Shown here one piece after another: positions 35,987-45,655 of a DNA stretch of 45,655 nucleotides (the stretch's first letter is position 1; the number at the start of each line of letters is the position of its first letter). The notes below the pieces were generated by a model, which searched no databases, had not been told where the DNA came from, and saw nothing but the letters and a program-made list of their open reading frames with translations. The position numbers and the translations under genes were made by a program. The stretch covers positions 1 to 45,655 of the forward strand of contig CAJXNS010000009.1 of NCBI GenBank assembly GCA_913057165.1, written 5' to 3'. The stretch comes from an uncultured Trueperaceae bacterium. Its GTDB lineage: Bacteria; Deinococcota; Deinococci; Deinococcales; Trueperaceae.

Positions 35987-36771
35987 GCACCCGGACGAGC
36001 GAGTGGATTCAGGCGGCTGTGCAGGGTCGCGTTGAGGAAGCCGAACGGTTGCGCGCCAAGGAGGGTGGTTGGCCGTCGGACGGTAGTGACGATGCGCGGG
36101 CGCTGGCGGTCCTGACGTCCGTGGTGTCGCACGCCCACCGCAAAGATTGGGAAGGGGCGACAGCCGCACTGCCGGTGGACCGTCCCGCCGACTGGTTGGA
36201 TTGGGATTTGCTTGCGGAACGGCTGGAGGTGTTGGCTGAATCGCAACGGCTTAAGCGCGCCTCGGATGTCGATGGCGCGTTGGCTTTGTTGCGTGCATCG
36301 ACCGACCGTCCTCTGGGGCCGTTGCTTGCCGACGTCCTGACCGAACTGGGCACCGTGCAGTTGTTGGTCGGTGAGCGTGAGGACGCCGCCGCCTTGCTTG
36401 AACGTGCTCTCGCATTGAGGCCGACACACCCGCGGGCGTTAACCAACCGTGGCAATCTCTTGCTAGAAGAAGGCGACCTAGACGGGGCCATGACGCAGTA
36501 CCGTGCAGCGCTTGACGTGGACTTTGAGTACGCGCCAGCGCGCCACAATTTAGGGGTCGCACTGAGACGCCAGGGGCGGTTTGCCGCCAGTATTCGTGAG
36601 CTCCGCCGGGCCCAGCGCCATACGGTCAAACGGGCACGGGAGTCGCAGCGGTTGCGGCCACGTCGGTCACGTCAGGCATCCAACCCAGAGAAGCCGCGCG
36701 AAAGGCGCGGCCTCAAGTGGCTGGTGGCGGCTGCCGTGCTGGCGGCATTGTGGCTATTCTTCATCCGTTAG
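35983..36771 (+). CDS. TPR protein with C-terminal membrane anchor
   Basis: A 262-residue protein. An N-terminal helical region, then TPR-like helices: LADVLTELGTVQLLVGEREDAAALLERALALRP, HPRALTNRGNLLLEEGDLDGAMTQYRAAL, and YAPARHNLGVALRRQGRFAASIRELRRAQ (about 115-210). A very basic linker (RRSRQASNPEKPRERR) precedes a single C-terminal membrane segment [16 protein letters not shown], so the protein is tail-anchored with TPRs in the cytoplasm. A scaffold role is likely. Its start overlaps glgA, suggesting co-translation; a functional link to glycogen is not shown. Confidence 0.85.
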   Translation: MSTRTSEWIQAAVQGRVEEAERLRAKEGGWPSDGSDDARALAVLTSVVSHAHRKDWEGATAALPVDRPADWLDWDLLAERLEVLAESQRLKRASDVDGALALLRASTDRPLGPLLADVLTELGTVQLLVGEREDAAALLERALALRPTHPRALTNRGNLLLEEGDLDGAMTQYRAALDVDFEYAPARHNLGVALRRQGRFAASIRELRRAQRHTVKRARESQRLRPRRSRQASNPEKPRERRGLKWLVAAAVLAALWLFFIR

Positions 36772-36809
36772 TGCGCCTGTCCTGACGTCCGCTTTTTGCG
36801 TTTTGGTGG

Positions 36810-38624
36810 TTACTCCACCGTGACGCTTTTGGCGAGGTTGCGTGGTTGATCGACGTCACGGCCGAGCGCCACCGATGCTTCATACGCAAGCAGCTGCAGA
36901 GGAACGGCCACAACCACCGGTGCGAGGGCGTCTTCAACCGGGGGCACATCCAGGCGTACATCGGCCGCACCGTCAAGCCCGTCTGCTCCGCGCGTCGCAA
37001 TCGCGAACACACGGCCGCCACGGGCCTTGATCTCTTGCAGGTTGGAGGCTGTCTTGCCGGTGAGAGGGCCGTCGGTCGCGACCGCCACGGTTGGCACCGC
37101 GGCGTCAATCAGTGCGATGGGGCCGTGTTTCATTTCGCCTGTTGGGAACGCTTCGGCATGGACGTAACTGATCTCTTTCAGTTTTAGGGCTCCCTCCTTG
37201 GCGGACGCCACGTGCACGCCGCGGCCAAGGTAGAGCACACTGCGCGCTTCTGCCAGCGATCGGGCGGCCGCCGCAATCGCTGGGCGGCCTTCCAGCGCGT
37301 CGGCCACGAGGTTCGGTAGGCGTTTGAGTTCAGCGACCCTGTCTTGCCCCTCTTCGAGGCTTAATGCCCCGCGGGCACGCCCGAAGTGCAGCGCCAGCAT
37401 GGCGAACACCGTGACCATGGCGACGTACGCTTTGGTACTGGCAACCCCAATTTCGGGGCCGGCGTGAATGTCGATGATGTCATCCACCTCGCGGCTGATG
37501 GATGAGCCTTTTGAGTTTAAGATCGCCAAACTTCGGGCGCCGTGTCGGATGCCCTCCCGAACGGCTTCGAGCGTATCGATCGTTTCGCCCGACTGACTCA
37601 CTGCCACCACCAGTGTGCGCGCGTCCACAATCGGGTTGGCGTAACGAAATTCGCTGGCGACCTCGACGGTGGTCGGAATGCGTGCCCAACGTTCAAGCAG
37701 GGTACGCCCAACCTCACCGGCGTACGAGGCGGTACCGGCGGCCACAATGACAATGCGGTCGATGGCGCTTGGGTCAAGCGTGAGATTCAGGTTGGCGTCG
37801 CCTGTGCTTTGGGACAACCGGTCGCTTAGCGTGTTGACCAGTACTTGCGGCTGTTCGTAGATCTCTTTAAGCATGAAGTGAGGCCAGCCACCCTTCTCGG
37901 CGGCTTCGAGATCCCAGTCGATCGTGTCGATCTCCAGCTCTTGGGGGTGGCCCTCAAGGTCGGTGGCTTGGATGCCGGCTGGCCGTAACGTGGCCACTTG
38001 ACCGTCTTGCAGGTAGGACACCCGCCGGGTGTGCTTCAGGATGGCGGGCACGTCGCTGGCCACGAACGTTTCTCCTTCGCCGTAACCAAGCACCAGCGGG
38101 CTGGTCATGCGGGCCACGACCAGTTCGTCGTGATCGGCATGCGACACAACGACCGCGTAGGCCCCTTCAACCTGCCGGAGGGCAGCCCGGACGGCGTCGC
38201 TTAAGTCGCCGTCGTACGCCTCCTCAATGAGGTGGACCAGCACTTCGCTGTCGGTATCGCTCGTGAACACGTGACCCGCGCCGTTGAGGCGTTCACGCAG
38301 GGCTTGGTGGTTTTCGATGATGCCGTTGTGAATAAGGGCGACGCGGGTGTCTTCGGTGACGTGCGGGTGGGCGTTACGGTCGGTCGGCGGGCCATGGGTC
38401 GCCCAGCGGGTGTGGCCGATCGCGTGAGCACCCGCAAGCGGCGTGGCCTCAAGGGCGTCCTCTAGGTTTTTGAGTTTGCCGGAGCGTTTAAGCGTGACGT
38501 GGCCCTCAGGGCGACGCACGGACAAGCCTGCGGAGTCGTAACCGCGGTATTCAAGACGCCTGAGCCCTTCAATCACCACGTCCGTGGCGTTCTGCGGGCC
38601 GACGTAACCAACGATGCCGCACAT
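36810..38624 (-). CDS. glmS: Glutamine-fructose-6-phosphate aminotransferase (isomerizing)
   Basis: A 604-residue two-domain enzyme starting at ATG 38624 so that the catalytic Cys follows Met (MCGIVGYVG). Glutaminase domain: GYDSAGLSV, HTRWATHGPP, NGIIENH, DTDSEVLVHLIEE. Two SIS isomerase modules: AAGTASYAGEV, VVAVSQSGETIDTLEAV, NSKGSSISREVD and GRGVHVASAKEGALKLKEISYVHAEAFPTGEMKHGPIALID; the C-terminus RNLAKSVTVE is canonical. Makes glucosamine-6-phosphate for peptidoglycan and glycans. A GGAGGT lies upstream of the ATG. About 290 nt of untranslated leader holds a candidate structured RNA. Convergent with the TPR gene. Confidence 0.97.
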   Translation of the reverse strand: MCGIVGYVGPQNATDVVIEGLRRLEYRGYDSAGLSVRRPEGHVTLKRSGKLKNLEDALEATPLAGAHAIGHTRWATHGPPTDRNAHPHVTEDTRVALIHNGIIENHQALRERLNGAGHVFTSDTDSEVLVHLIEEAYDGDLSDAVRAALRQVEGAYAVVVSHADHDELVVARMTSPLVLGYGEGETFVASDVPAILKHTRRVSYLQDGQVATLRPAGIQATDLEGHPQELEIDTIDWDLEAAEKGGWPHFMLKEIYEQPQVLVNTLSDRLSQSTGDANLNLTLDPSAIDRIVIVAAGTASYAGEVGRTLLERWARIPTTVEVASEFRYANPIVDARTLVVAVSQSGETIDTLEAVREGIRHGARSLAILNSKGSSISREVDDIIDIHAGPEIGVASTKAYVAMVTVFAMLALHFGRARGALSLEEGQDRVAELKRLPNLVADALEGRPAIAAAARSLAEARSVLYLGRGVHVASAKEGALKLKEISYVHAEAFPTGEMKHGPIALIDAAVPTVAVATDGPLTGKTASNLQEIKARGGRVFAIATRGADGLDGAADVRLDVPPVEDALAPVVVAVPLQLLAYEASVALGRDVDQPRNLAKSVTVE

Positions 38625-38762
38625 GGGCACCTCCATTGAGTGGTCAAAGCGAAACAGGGGGTGGTCGGTGGACAGCGAGTCCGTTGTGCGGATCTGGGCG
38701 ATGATCGAGCGAGAGATCCATCTCGGGAGGGGCCCGCAGACAAGTTCGCGTTTTAGAACGCC

Positions 38763-38901
38763 GTAGCGTTCGTATCCTCAAGCGTGGGTTGGCTTGAGGC
38801 CCTCCACCTCGTGACCGACCGGGTTAGGTCGGGCTTGCGCTTCCTCGTGGCCCTACAGGGGTTGGTTCGCGTCGCACCTCCTCCACACGCAAGCACGCTA
38901 C
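38763..38901 (-). ncRNA. Candidate structured RNA in the pheT-glmS gap (glmS leader)
   Basis: A seven-pair closing helix (GTAGCGT 38901-38895 with ACGCTAC 38769-38763) encloses hairpins CCGACC-TAACCC-GGTCGG (38832-38815) and CCTCAAGC-CAACCCAC-GCTTGAGG (38799-38776), plus a GGGC/GCCC arm with a GCAA tetraloop option. The motif GG(C/T)CACGAGG occurs twice, and an AACCC word appears in each loop region. It does not match the glmS ribozyme core (no AUCGA, GGCGG) or other classes I know. It sits 138 nt before glmS. A plus-strand origin is possible, since stems read both ways. Coding is not evident. Confidence 0.45.
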
Positions 38902-38916
38902 CGCACGGGCATTCAT

Positions 38917-42314
<3,398 letters not shown>

Positions 42315-42875
42315 TTAGCTGCGGTTCGCCAGCCATTCTTCTTCGGCGGAGAAGACATCGCAAAACCACCGGCTGAGCATGGGAACCGCGTCGCTGGCCA
42401 TGGCGGGCGGCACATGGTCTTTCGCCCACGCTTCGGCTTGGTCTTCGGTGTCGAACGGGCCGATCATGGCGGCCTGCTGGCCGTCCCAGCTCTCGGGTGG
42501 GGTGGGCAGCAACAGTTCACGGTGTTCGCCGCGCAGGTCGTTGACGGTTCGGTAGAACGCAAACGCTTCCTTGAAGCTGGCGTGGTTGATCAGGTGGGCC
42601 AGGCGGGTATCGATTGCCGCCAGTGTCTCGCGGCTGGGTTCAGGCTCAATGTAGAGGCGGGTTCGTTCTCCTTGACGGACTTGGTACACCTCGGCGTCAG
42701 GCATGACGTCCCAAGCGACTTGGGCGGCGGCGTCGGCAAGCGATGGGTGGGCGTCCAGCAGAACAGCCGCGTGAAGCATGCGGTAGCGAACAGGATCCTC
42801 GCGGCGCAAGGTATCGAGATCGACACCCAGATCGGCCGCGCGCGCTTCGGCGCGCTTGCGTGCTGCGTCGCTCAC
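42315..42875 (-). CDS. Hypothetical protein (186 aa)
   Basis: A 186-residue soluble, fairly acidic protein. I recognise no catalytic family. Residues 1-45 are helical ([19 protein letters not shown]), then [15 protein letters not shown], a beta-like [19 protein letters not shown], and a C-terminal [19 protein letters not shown] that resembles a SPOR-type GPFxTxxxAxxW pattern. The ATG overlaps the aminotransferase stop (ATGA), so it is co-translated with it. No signal peptide or membrane segment, so the SPOR likeness does not place it at the cell wall. Confidence 0.75.
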   Translation of the reverse strand: MSDAARKRAEARAADLGVDLDTLRREDPVRYRMLHAAVLLDAHPSLADAAAQVAWDVMPDAEVYQVRQGERTRLYIEPEPSRETLAAIDTRLAHLINHASFKEAFAFYRTVNDLRGEHRELLLPTPPESWDGQQAAMIGPFDTEDQAEAWAKDHVPPAMASDAVPMLSRWFCDVFSAEEEWLANRS

Positions 42876-44038
42876 GCTGGCGTGGCAACCGCCTCGTCGT
42901 AGGCGGCCTCAAACCGTTCGACCAGACCGGGCGAGCCGAGCATGCCGCCGAGAACGTCCATAAACCGCCGGTAGTGCTCACGGTGGGCGGTTTCACCCAT
43001 CAGCCCAAGTCGCCAGATCCGTCCGGCTGTGGGGCCGAGCCCACCGGTGACGCTGATGTTGTGCTGTTCACGCATTTGCTTGCGCATGGCCGCGTCATCC
43101 AAACCGGGCGGGAGGGTGACGGCCAGCACGGTTGGCAGGCGCCATTCGGCAGGAATAAACGGAGCGAAACCCTCCGGGGCCAGGGTGTCAAGGATCGCGC
43201 TGGCGAGATGGCGGACGCGCTCAGCTCGCGTTTCAAGACCTTCCTCGAGGGCGGCTTTGATCGCTTCACCCGTGGCCCAATGCAACTGCACGGGGATGGT
43301 GTGGTGGTAGCTGCGTGGCTGGCCCGGATCCCAGTAGGCCTGCATACCCACCGCATCGGCGTACCAGGTGGCCACCGGCGTTGTGCGGGATGCGACCTTC
43401 TCCATGGCCCGGCGGCTGTACACCACGGGTGCCAGACCGGGCGGGGCGGACAAACACTTTTGTGAACCGGTGTACGCGTAATCAATACCGAGTTCATCCA
43501 TGCTGAACGGCATCATGCCGACCGTGGTGACCGCATCGACGCTGAATAGGGCACCTGAAGCACGCACCACGTCGGCGATTGCCTCGACTGGGTTGATGAC
43601 CCCCGTGCTGGTCTCACCGTGGACCACCGCAACCACGTGCGGCTGAAAAGCGTCGATCGCGTGTGCAACGGCGGCTGGGTCGATGGGCTTCCCAAGTTCG
43701 GCGTCCACCGACCGCACGTCGGCACCTAAACGCTGACCCATCTCAACCATCCGGCGTCCAAACACGCCATTGTTGGCAACGAGGAGCCGTTCGCCTGGCT
43801 CGAGCAGGTTGGCAAGCCCGGCTTCCATACCGAGCGATCCCGTGCCTGAAAGCAAACTCGCGAACGCGTCCTGCGGTGCGCCGTACAGCTTTTTGAGGTC
43901 TTCGACAATGCCGTCGTTGTAAGCGAACACATCGGGGTCCATGTGCCCGCGCATGGGCCACTGCATGGCCGCGAGCGCCCGGGGGTGGATTGGGGTGGGC
44001 CCGGGGGTCAGTAGCAGGACTTCGCCTTGCGGTTTCAT
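42872..44038 (-). CDS. Class V aminotransferase, serine/alanine-glyoxylate type
   Basis: A 388-residue PLP enzyme starting at ATG 44038 with GAGGAGG upstream; the longer frame to 44086 adds only a low-complexity leader. [61 protein letters not shown] and the Schiff-base Lys in [15 protein letters not shown] define the alanine-glyoxylate/serine-pyruvate aminotransferase group (photorespiration-like or serine cycling). Exact donor (Ser or Ala) is not readable. It is preceded by a leader with a mini-ORF and terminator, suggesting attenuation, and coupled to a hypothetical gene. Confidence 0.93.
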   Translation of the reverse strand: MKPQGEVLLLTPGPTPIHPRALAAMQWPMRGHMDPDVFAYNDGIVEDLKKLYGAPQDAFASLLSGTGSLGMEAGLANLLEPGERLLVANNGVFGRRMVEMGQRLGADVRSVDAELGKPIDPAAVAHAIDAFQPHVVAVVHGETSTGVINPVEAIADVVRASGALFSVDAVTTVGMMPFSMDELGIDYAYTGSQKCLSAPPGLAPVVYSRRAMEKVASRTTPVATWYADAVGMQAYWDPGQPRSYHHTIPVQLHWATGEAIKAALEEGLETRAERVRHLASAILDTLAPEGFAPFIPAEWRLPTVLAVTLPPGLDDAAMRKQMREQHNISVTGGLGPTAGRIWRLGLMGETAHREHYRRFMDVLGGMLGSPGLVERFEAAYDEAVATPA

Positions 44039-44125
44039 GCGTGCCTCCTCATTCGTAGCGACGGGCGACGGTGGGGGTGTGACCAAGAAAAACGACCCAT
44101 CCGCATTGGAGGGCCGTCAAAAAGC

Positions 44126-44142
44126 GGACGCCGAAGGCGTCC
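44126..44142 (-). terminator. Intrinsic terminator inside the aminotransferase leader
   Basis: Minus strand: GGACGCC-TTC-GGCGTCC-GC-TTTTT (T-run 44123-44119). It lies between the promoter and the aminotransferase start, so it would end the transcript early rather than finish a gene. Confidence 0.88.
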
Positions 44143-44145
44143 TGG

Positions 44146-44172
44146 TCACGAAGCTCGTGCGCTGCGCGTCAT
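44146..44172 (-). CDS. Leaderless 8-residue leader peptide (MTRSARAS)
   Basis: ATG 44172 sits exactly six bases after the -10 TATACT, so the transcript would start at the codon. It reads Met-Thr-Arg-Ser-Ala-Arg-Ala-Ser and stops at TGA 44148-44146, four bases before the terminator stem. Its last codons lie in a perfect CACGA-GCT-TCGTG hairpin (44159-44147). The layout is that of a transcription attenuator, with Ser and Ala codons before a Ser/Ala-type aminotransferase; regulation is unproven. Confidence 0.5.
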   Translation of the reverse strand: MTRSARAS

Positions 44173-44178
44173 GACATA

Positions 44179-44207
44179 AGTATACGCACGACTGAATCGC
44201 AATGCAA
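44179..44207 (-). promoter_or_regulatory. Promoter of the aminotransferase unit
   Basis: Minus strand: -35 TTGCAT (44207-44202), 17-bp spacer, -10 TATACT (44184-44179). It is divergent from the rimP promoter, about 37 bp away. Confidence 0.78.
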
Positions 44208-44243
44208 ACACGGCTGCCGCGTTATTTCGCGCGCAGCGGGTCG

Positions 44244-44273
44244 TTGCGAGATAACGGCCGTAACGGCTATACT
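44244..44273 (+). promoter_or_regulatory. Promoter of the rimP-nusA operon
   Basis: -35 TTGCGA (44244-44249), 18-bp spacer, -10 TATACT (44268-44273), giving a leader of about 100 nt before rimP. Confidence 0.78.
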
Positions 44274-44282
44274 TGTGGGCGG

Positions 44283-44339
44283 TAGGTCATCCTGAACGTC
44301 AAGGGTGGGTTCGCAGAGCCCGCCTTTTTCATTGACCTA
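44283..44339 (+). ncRNA. rimP leader: nested hairpin with terminator-like U-run
   Basis: An inner stem GGTGGG/CCCGCC (44304-44309 with 44319-44324) is followed by TTTTT (44325-44329), forming an intrinsic terminator in the rimP leader. An outer helix TAGGTCA/TGACCTA (44283-44289 with 44333-44339) encloses it perfectly. Terminator-like leaders before rimP-nusA are known in many bacteria and are linked to NusA-dependent control; the outer helix could be the competing anti-terminating fold. Confidence 0.72.
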
Positions 44340-44380
44340 GCCACACAACGCCGCATGGGCCGGCAGGAAGGGGTTTTCGC

Positions 44381-44824
44381 ATGGCGTTAGAACAGCAAGC
44401 GCGCGACGTGCTTGAACCTCTCGGTTACGAGCTGCTTGAGGTGCAACGCACCCAACGAAGCGGCACCGCCATCCTGCTTGTTCGTATCGACCGGCTTGAC
44501 GAAACGGCCGTCACGCTCGATGACGTGCAGGTCGCAAGCGAGGCGCTCAGCCTTGACTTCGACCGCGCCGAACCGATGGGCGGGCGTTACACCTTGGAGG
44601 TCGAGTCGCCCGGTGCCAACCGTCCCCTAAGGACACGCAGGCACTTTGAGCGTTTTGCTGGACTCAAGGTCAACGTCAAAACCGGAAGCGAAAGCCTCCA
44701 GGGTGCGGTCGTCAGCGCCGACGATCAGGACGTCACGCTTGACGTGAACGGTGAACACCGTTCCATTCCACTGGCCGAGATTCATGCAGCTCGCCTGGCT
44801 GAATGGCCGAGCGAACCGCGATGA
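44381..44824 (+). CDS. rimP: Ribosome maturation factor RimP
   Basis: A 147-residue protein of usual size: ARDVLEPLGYELLEVQRTQ at the N-terminus, VTLDDVQVASEALSLDFD, YTLEVESPGANRPLRTRRHFERFAGLKVNV, and a C-terminal SH3-like part ending LAEIHAARLAEW. Supports 30S subunit maturation. The ATG has AGGAAGGGG upstream and a short gap leads to nusA, the conserved rimP-nusA arrangement. Confidence 0.95.
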   Translation: MALEQQARDVLEPLGYELLEVQRTQRSGTAILLVRIDRLDETAVTLDDVQVASEALSLDFDRAEPMGGRYTLEVESPGANRPLRTRRHFERFAGLKVNVKTGSESLQGAVVSADDQDVTLDVNGEHRSIPLAEIHAARLAEWPSEPR

Positions 44825-44853
44825 GTCGCACAACCGAATAGGAGAGGTTGATC

Positions 44854-45655
44854 ATGAACAAAGAATTTATCGATGCCCTAAGCGTGATGGCGAACGAACG
44901 GAACTTGGACCAGGAGCAACTGCTGGCCAGTTTCGAAGAGTCGCTCGAGCACGCATTTGAACGCAACGTCATGCAAGGCCACAACATTGAGGTTTCCATC
45001 GACCCAGAAAGCGGCGAGATGGAGGTCTTAGAGATCCGTAAGGTTGTCGCCGAACCCAACGAAGATGAAGACGAACGCAACAAGGAGATTCTCCTCGACG
45101 AAGCCCTCGAGCTCGACCCGGAGGTGGAAGTCGGCATGGAAATGGAATTTCCGGTCGACCAGGAGAAATTCACCCGGATTGCCGTCCAAACCACCAAGCA
45201 GATCATCACCCAAAAGATTCGTGAAGCCGAACGCACCCTCGTCTACGAGGAGTACAAGGACCGCGCTGGCGAGGTCATCACGGGCGTGGTCAGCCGCGTC
45301 GACAACAAACGCAACGTGTTTGTGGACTTGGGTCGCGGTGAGGCGATCATGCCTCCACGTGAACAAATCCAAGGCGAACGGTACATGGTTGGGATGCGCC
45401 TTAAGGTGTACGTCGCCAGCGTTGAGTTAGGCACGCGCGGACCAAGCATTCTCGTATCCCGCGGCGCTGGCGAACTGCTGACCTACTTGATGCACCAAGA
45501 AATCCCTGAAGTCACCGATGGCACGGTCGAAATCAAGGCCGTGGCCCGTGAAGCGGGAGCGCGTAGCAAGGTGGCCGTCACCAGCAATAGCCCGAACGTG
45601 GACCCAATTGGTGCGTGCATTGGCCACCGGGGCAGTCGCATTCAGGCCGTCACCA
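44854..45655 (+). CDS. nusA: Transcription termination/antitermination protein NusA (5' part)
   Basis: The first 267 residues, open at the window end. N-terminal RNA-polymerase-binding domain (LSVMANERNLDQEQLLASFEESLEHAF, EIEVSID-like strands, to about 130), S1 domain (GEVITGVVSRVDNKRNVFVDLG, about 135-205) and start of KH1 with DPIGACIGHRGSRIQAV. NusA modulates pausing, termination and antitermination. ATG 44854 follows AGGAGAGG by seven bases. Downstream genes of the operon are outside the window. Confidence 0.96.
   Translation, partial: MNKEFIDALSVMANERNLDQEQLLASFEESLEHAFERNVMQGHNIEVSIDPESGEMEVLEIRKVVAEPNEDEDERNKEILLDEALELDPEVEVGMEMEFPVDQEKFTRIAVQTTKQIITQKIREAERTLVYEEYKDRAGEVITGVVSRVDNKRNVFVDLGRGEAIMPPREQIQGERYMVGMRLKVYVASVELGTRGPSILVSRGAGELLTYLMHQEIPEVTDGTVEIKAVAREAGARSKVAVTSNSPNVDPIGACIGHRGSRIQAVT

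Noticed and set aside
38625-38901. glmS ribozyme in the glmS leader
   Set aside because: CACGAGGTGGAGGG and GCGGGCCCCTCCC loosely resemble core strands, but the GCGCC start, AUCGA and GGCGG elements are absent.

Overview
The window looks like a chromosome segment of a Deinococcota bacterium, probably outside Deinococcus and Thermus proper; a Trueperaceae-like marine lineage is my best guess. The case rests on three things. A tmRNA encodes the tag GNQNYALAA, which I recall as the Deinococcus tag. Many genes start at or within a few bases of the expected transcription start, behind a TANNNT -10 box, a leaderless style known from Deinococcus. A high-GC diderm gene set is present (LptA/LptD/LptFG-like, TamB) without any lipid A biosynthesis gene in view. 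Placement at family level is inference.

Layout. 1-3.4 kb: 3'-truncated manA-type phosphomannose isomerase and a LolD-like ATPase (minus), then a Crp/Fnr regulator with a cytochrome P450 (plus). 3.4-5.7 kb: an apparent small island, with a lipoprotein (Ig-like, cadherin-like and beta-propeller parts) between two gene-poor stretches. 5.7-12.3 kb (minus): ABC-F, FAH-family hydrolase, dxs, then tRNA-Asp, tRNA-Phe and tRNA-Thr with their own promoter and terminator; upstream lie a MalK/UgpC-type ATPase and the tmRNA. 12.4-15.1 kb (plus): nucleoside/Bmp-type ABC ATPase overlapping a DegT-family aminotransferase. 15.1-18.1 kb (minus): metY-metX under a SAM-I riboswitch. 18.1-26.7 kb (minus): acylphosphatase-trpC-SDR, lptA-lptD-lptFG, rel, and a 44-residue prepilin-like gene. 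26.8-33.2 kb (plus): a very large tamB. 33.2-38.6 kb: ctpA (minus), glgA-TPR (plus), glmS (minus). 38.6-44.2 kb (minus): a candidate structured RNA in the glmS leader, pheS-pheT, and a class V aminotransferase with a small hypothetical gene. 44.2-45.7 kb (plus): rimP-nusA (nusA cut by the window end) behind an attenuator-like leader.

The genes are mostly core metabolism (isoprenoids, methionine, tryptophan, glycogen, amino sugars), translation/stringent response and envelope biogenesis. No mobile element, CRISPR array, toxin-antitoxin or defence system was seen. The most interesting material is in the non-coding parts: the SAM riboswitch with a predicted Shine-Dalgarno-sequestering helix in front of a 50-codon ORF; a leaderless 8-codon leader peptide followed by an intrinsic terminator before the aminotransferase; a multi-hairpin RNA ahead of glmS; the rimP leader; and a recurring TANNNT-(6-7 nt)-ATG/GTG start architecture. 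All coordinates were worked out by hand; structures were not folded by software.
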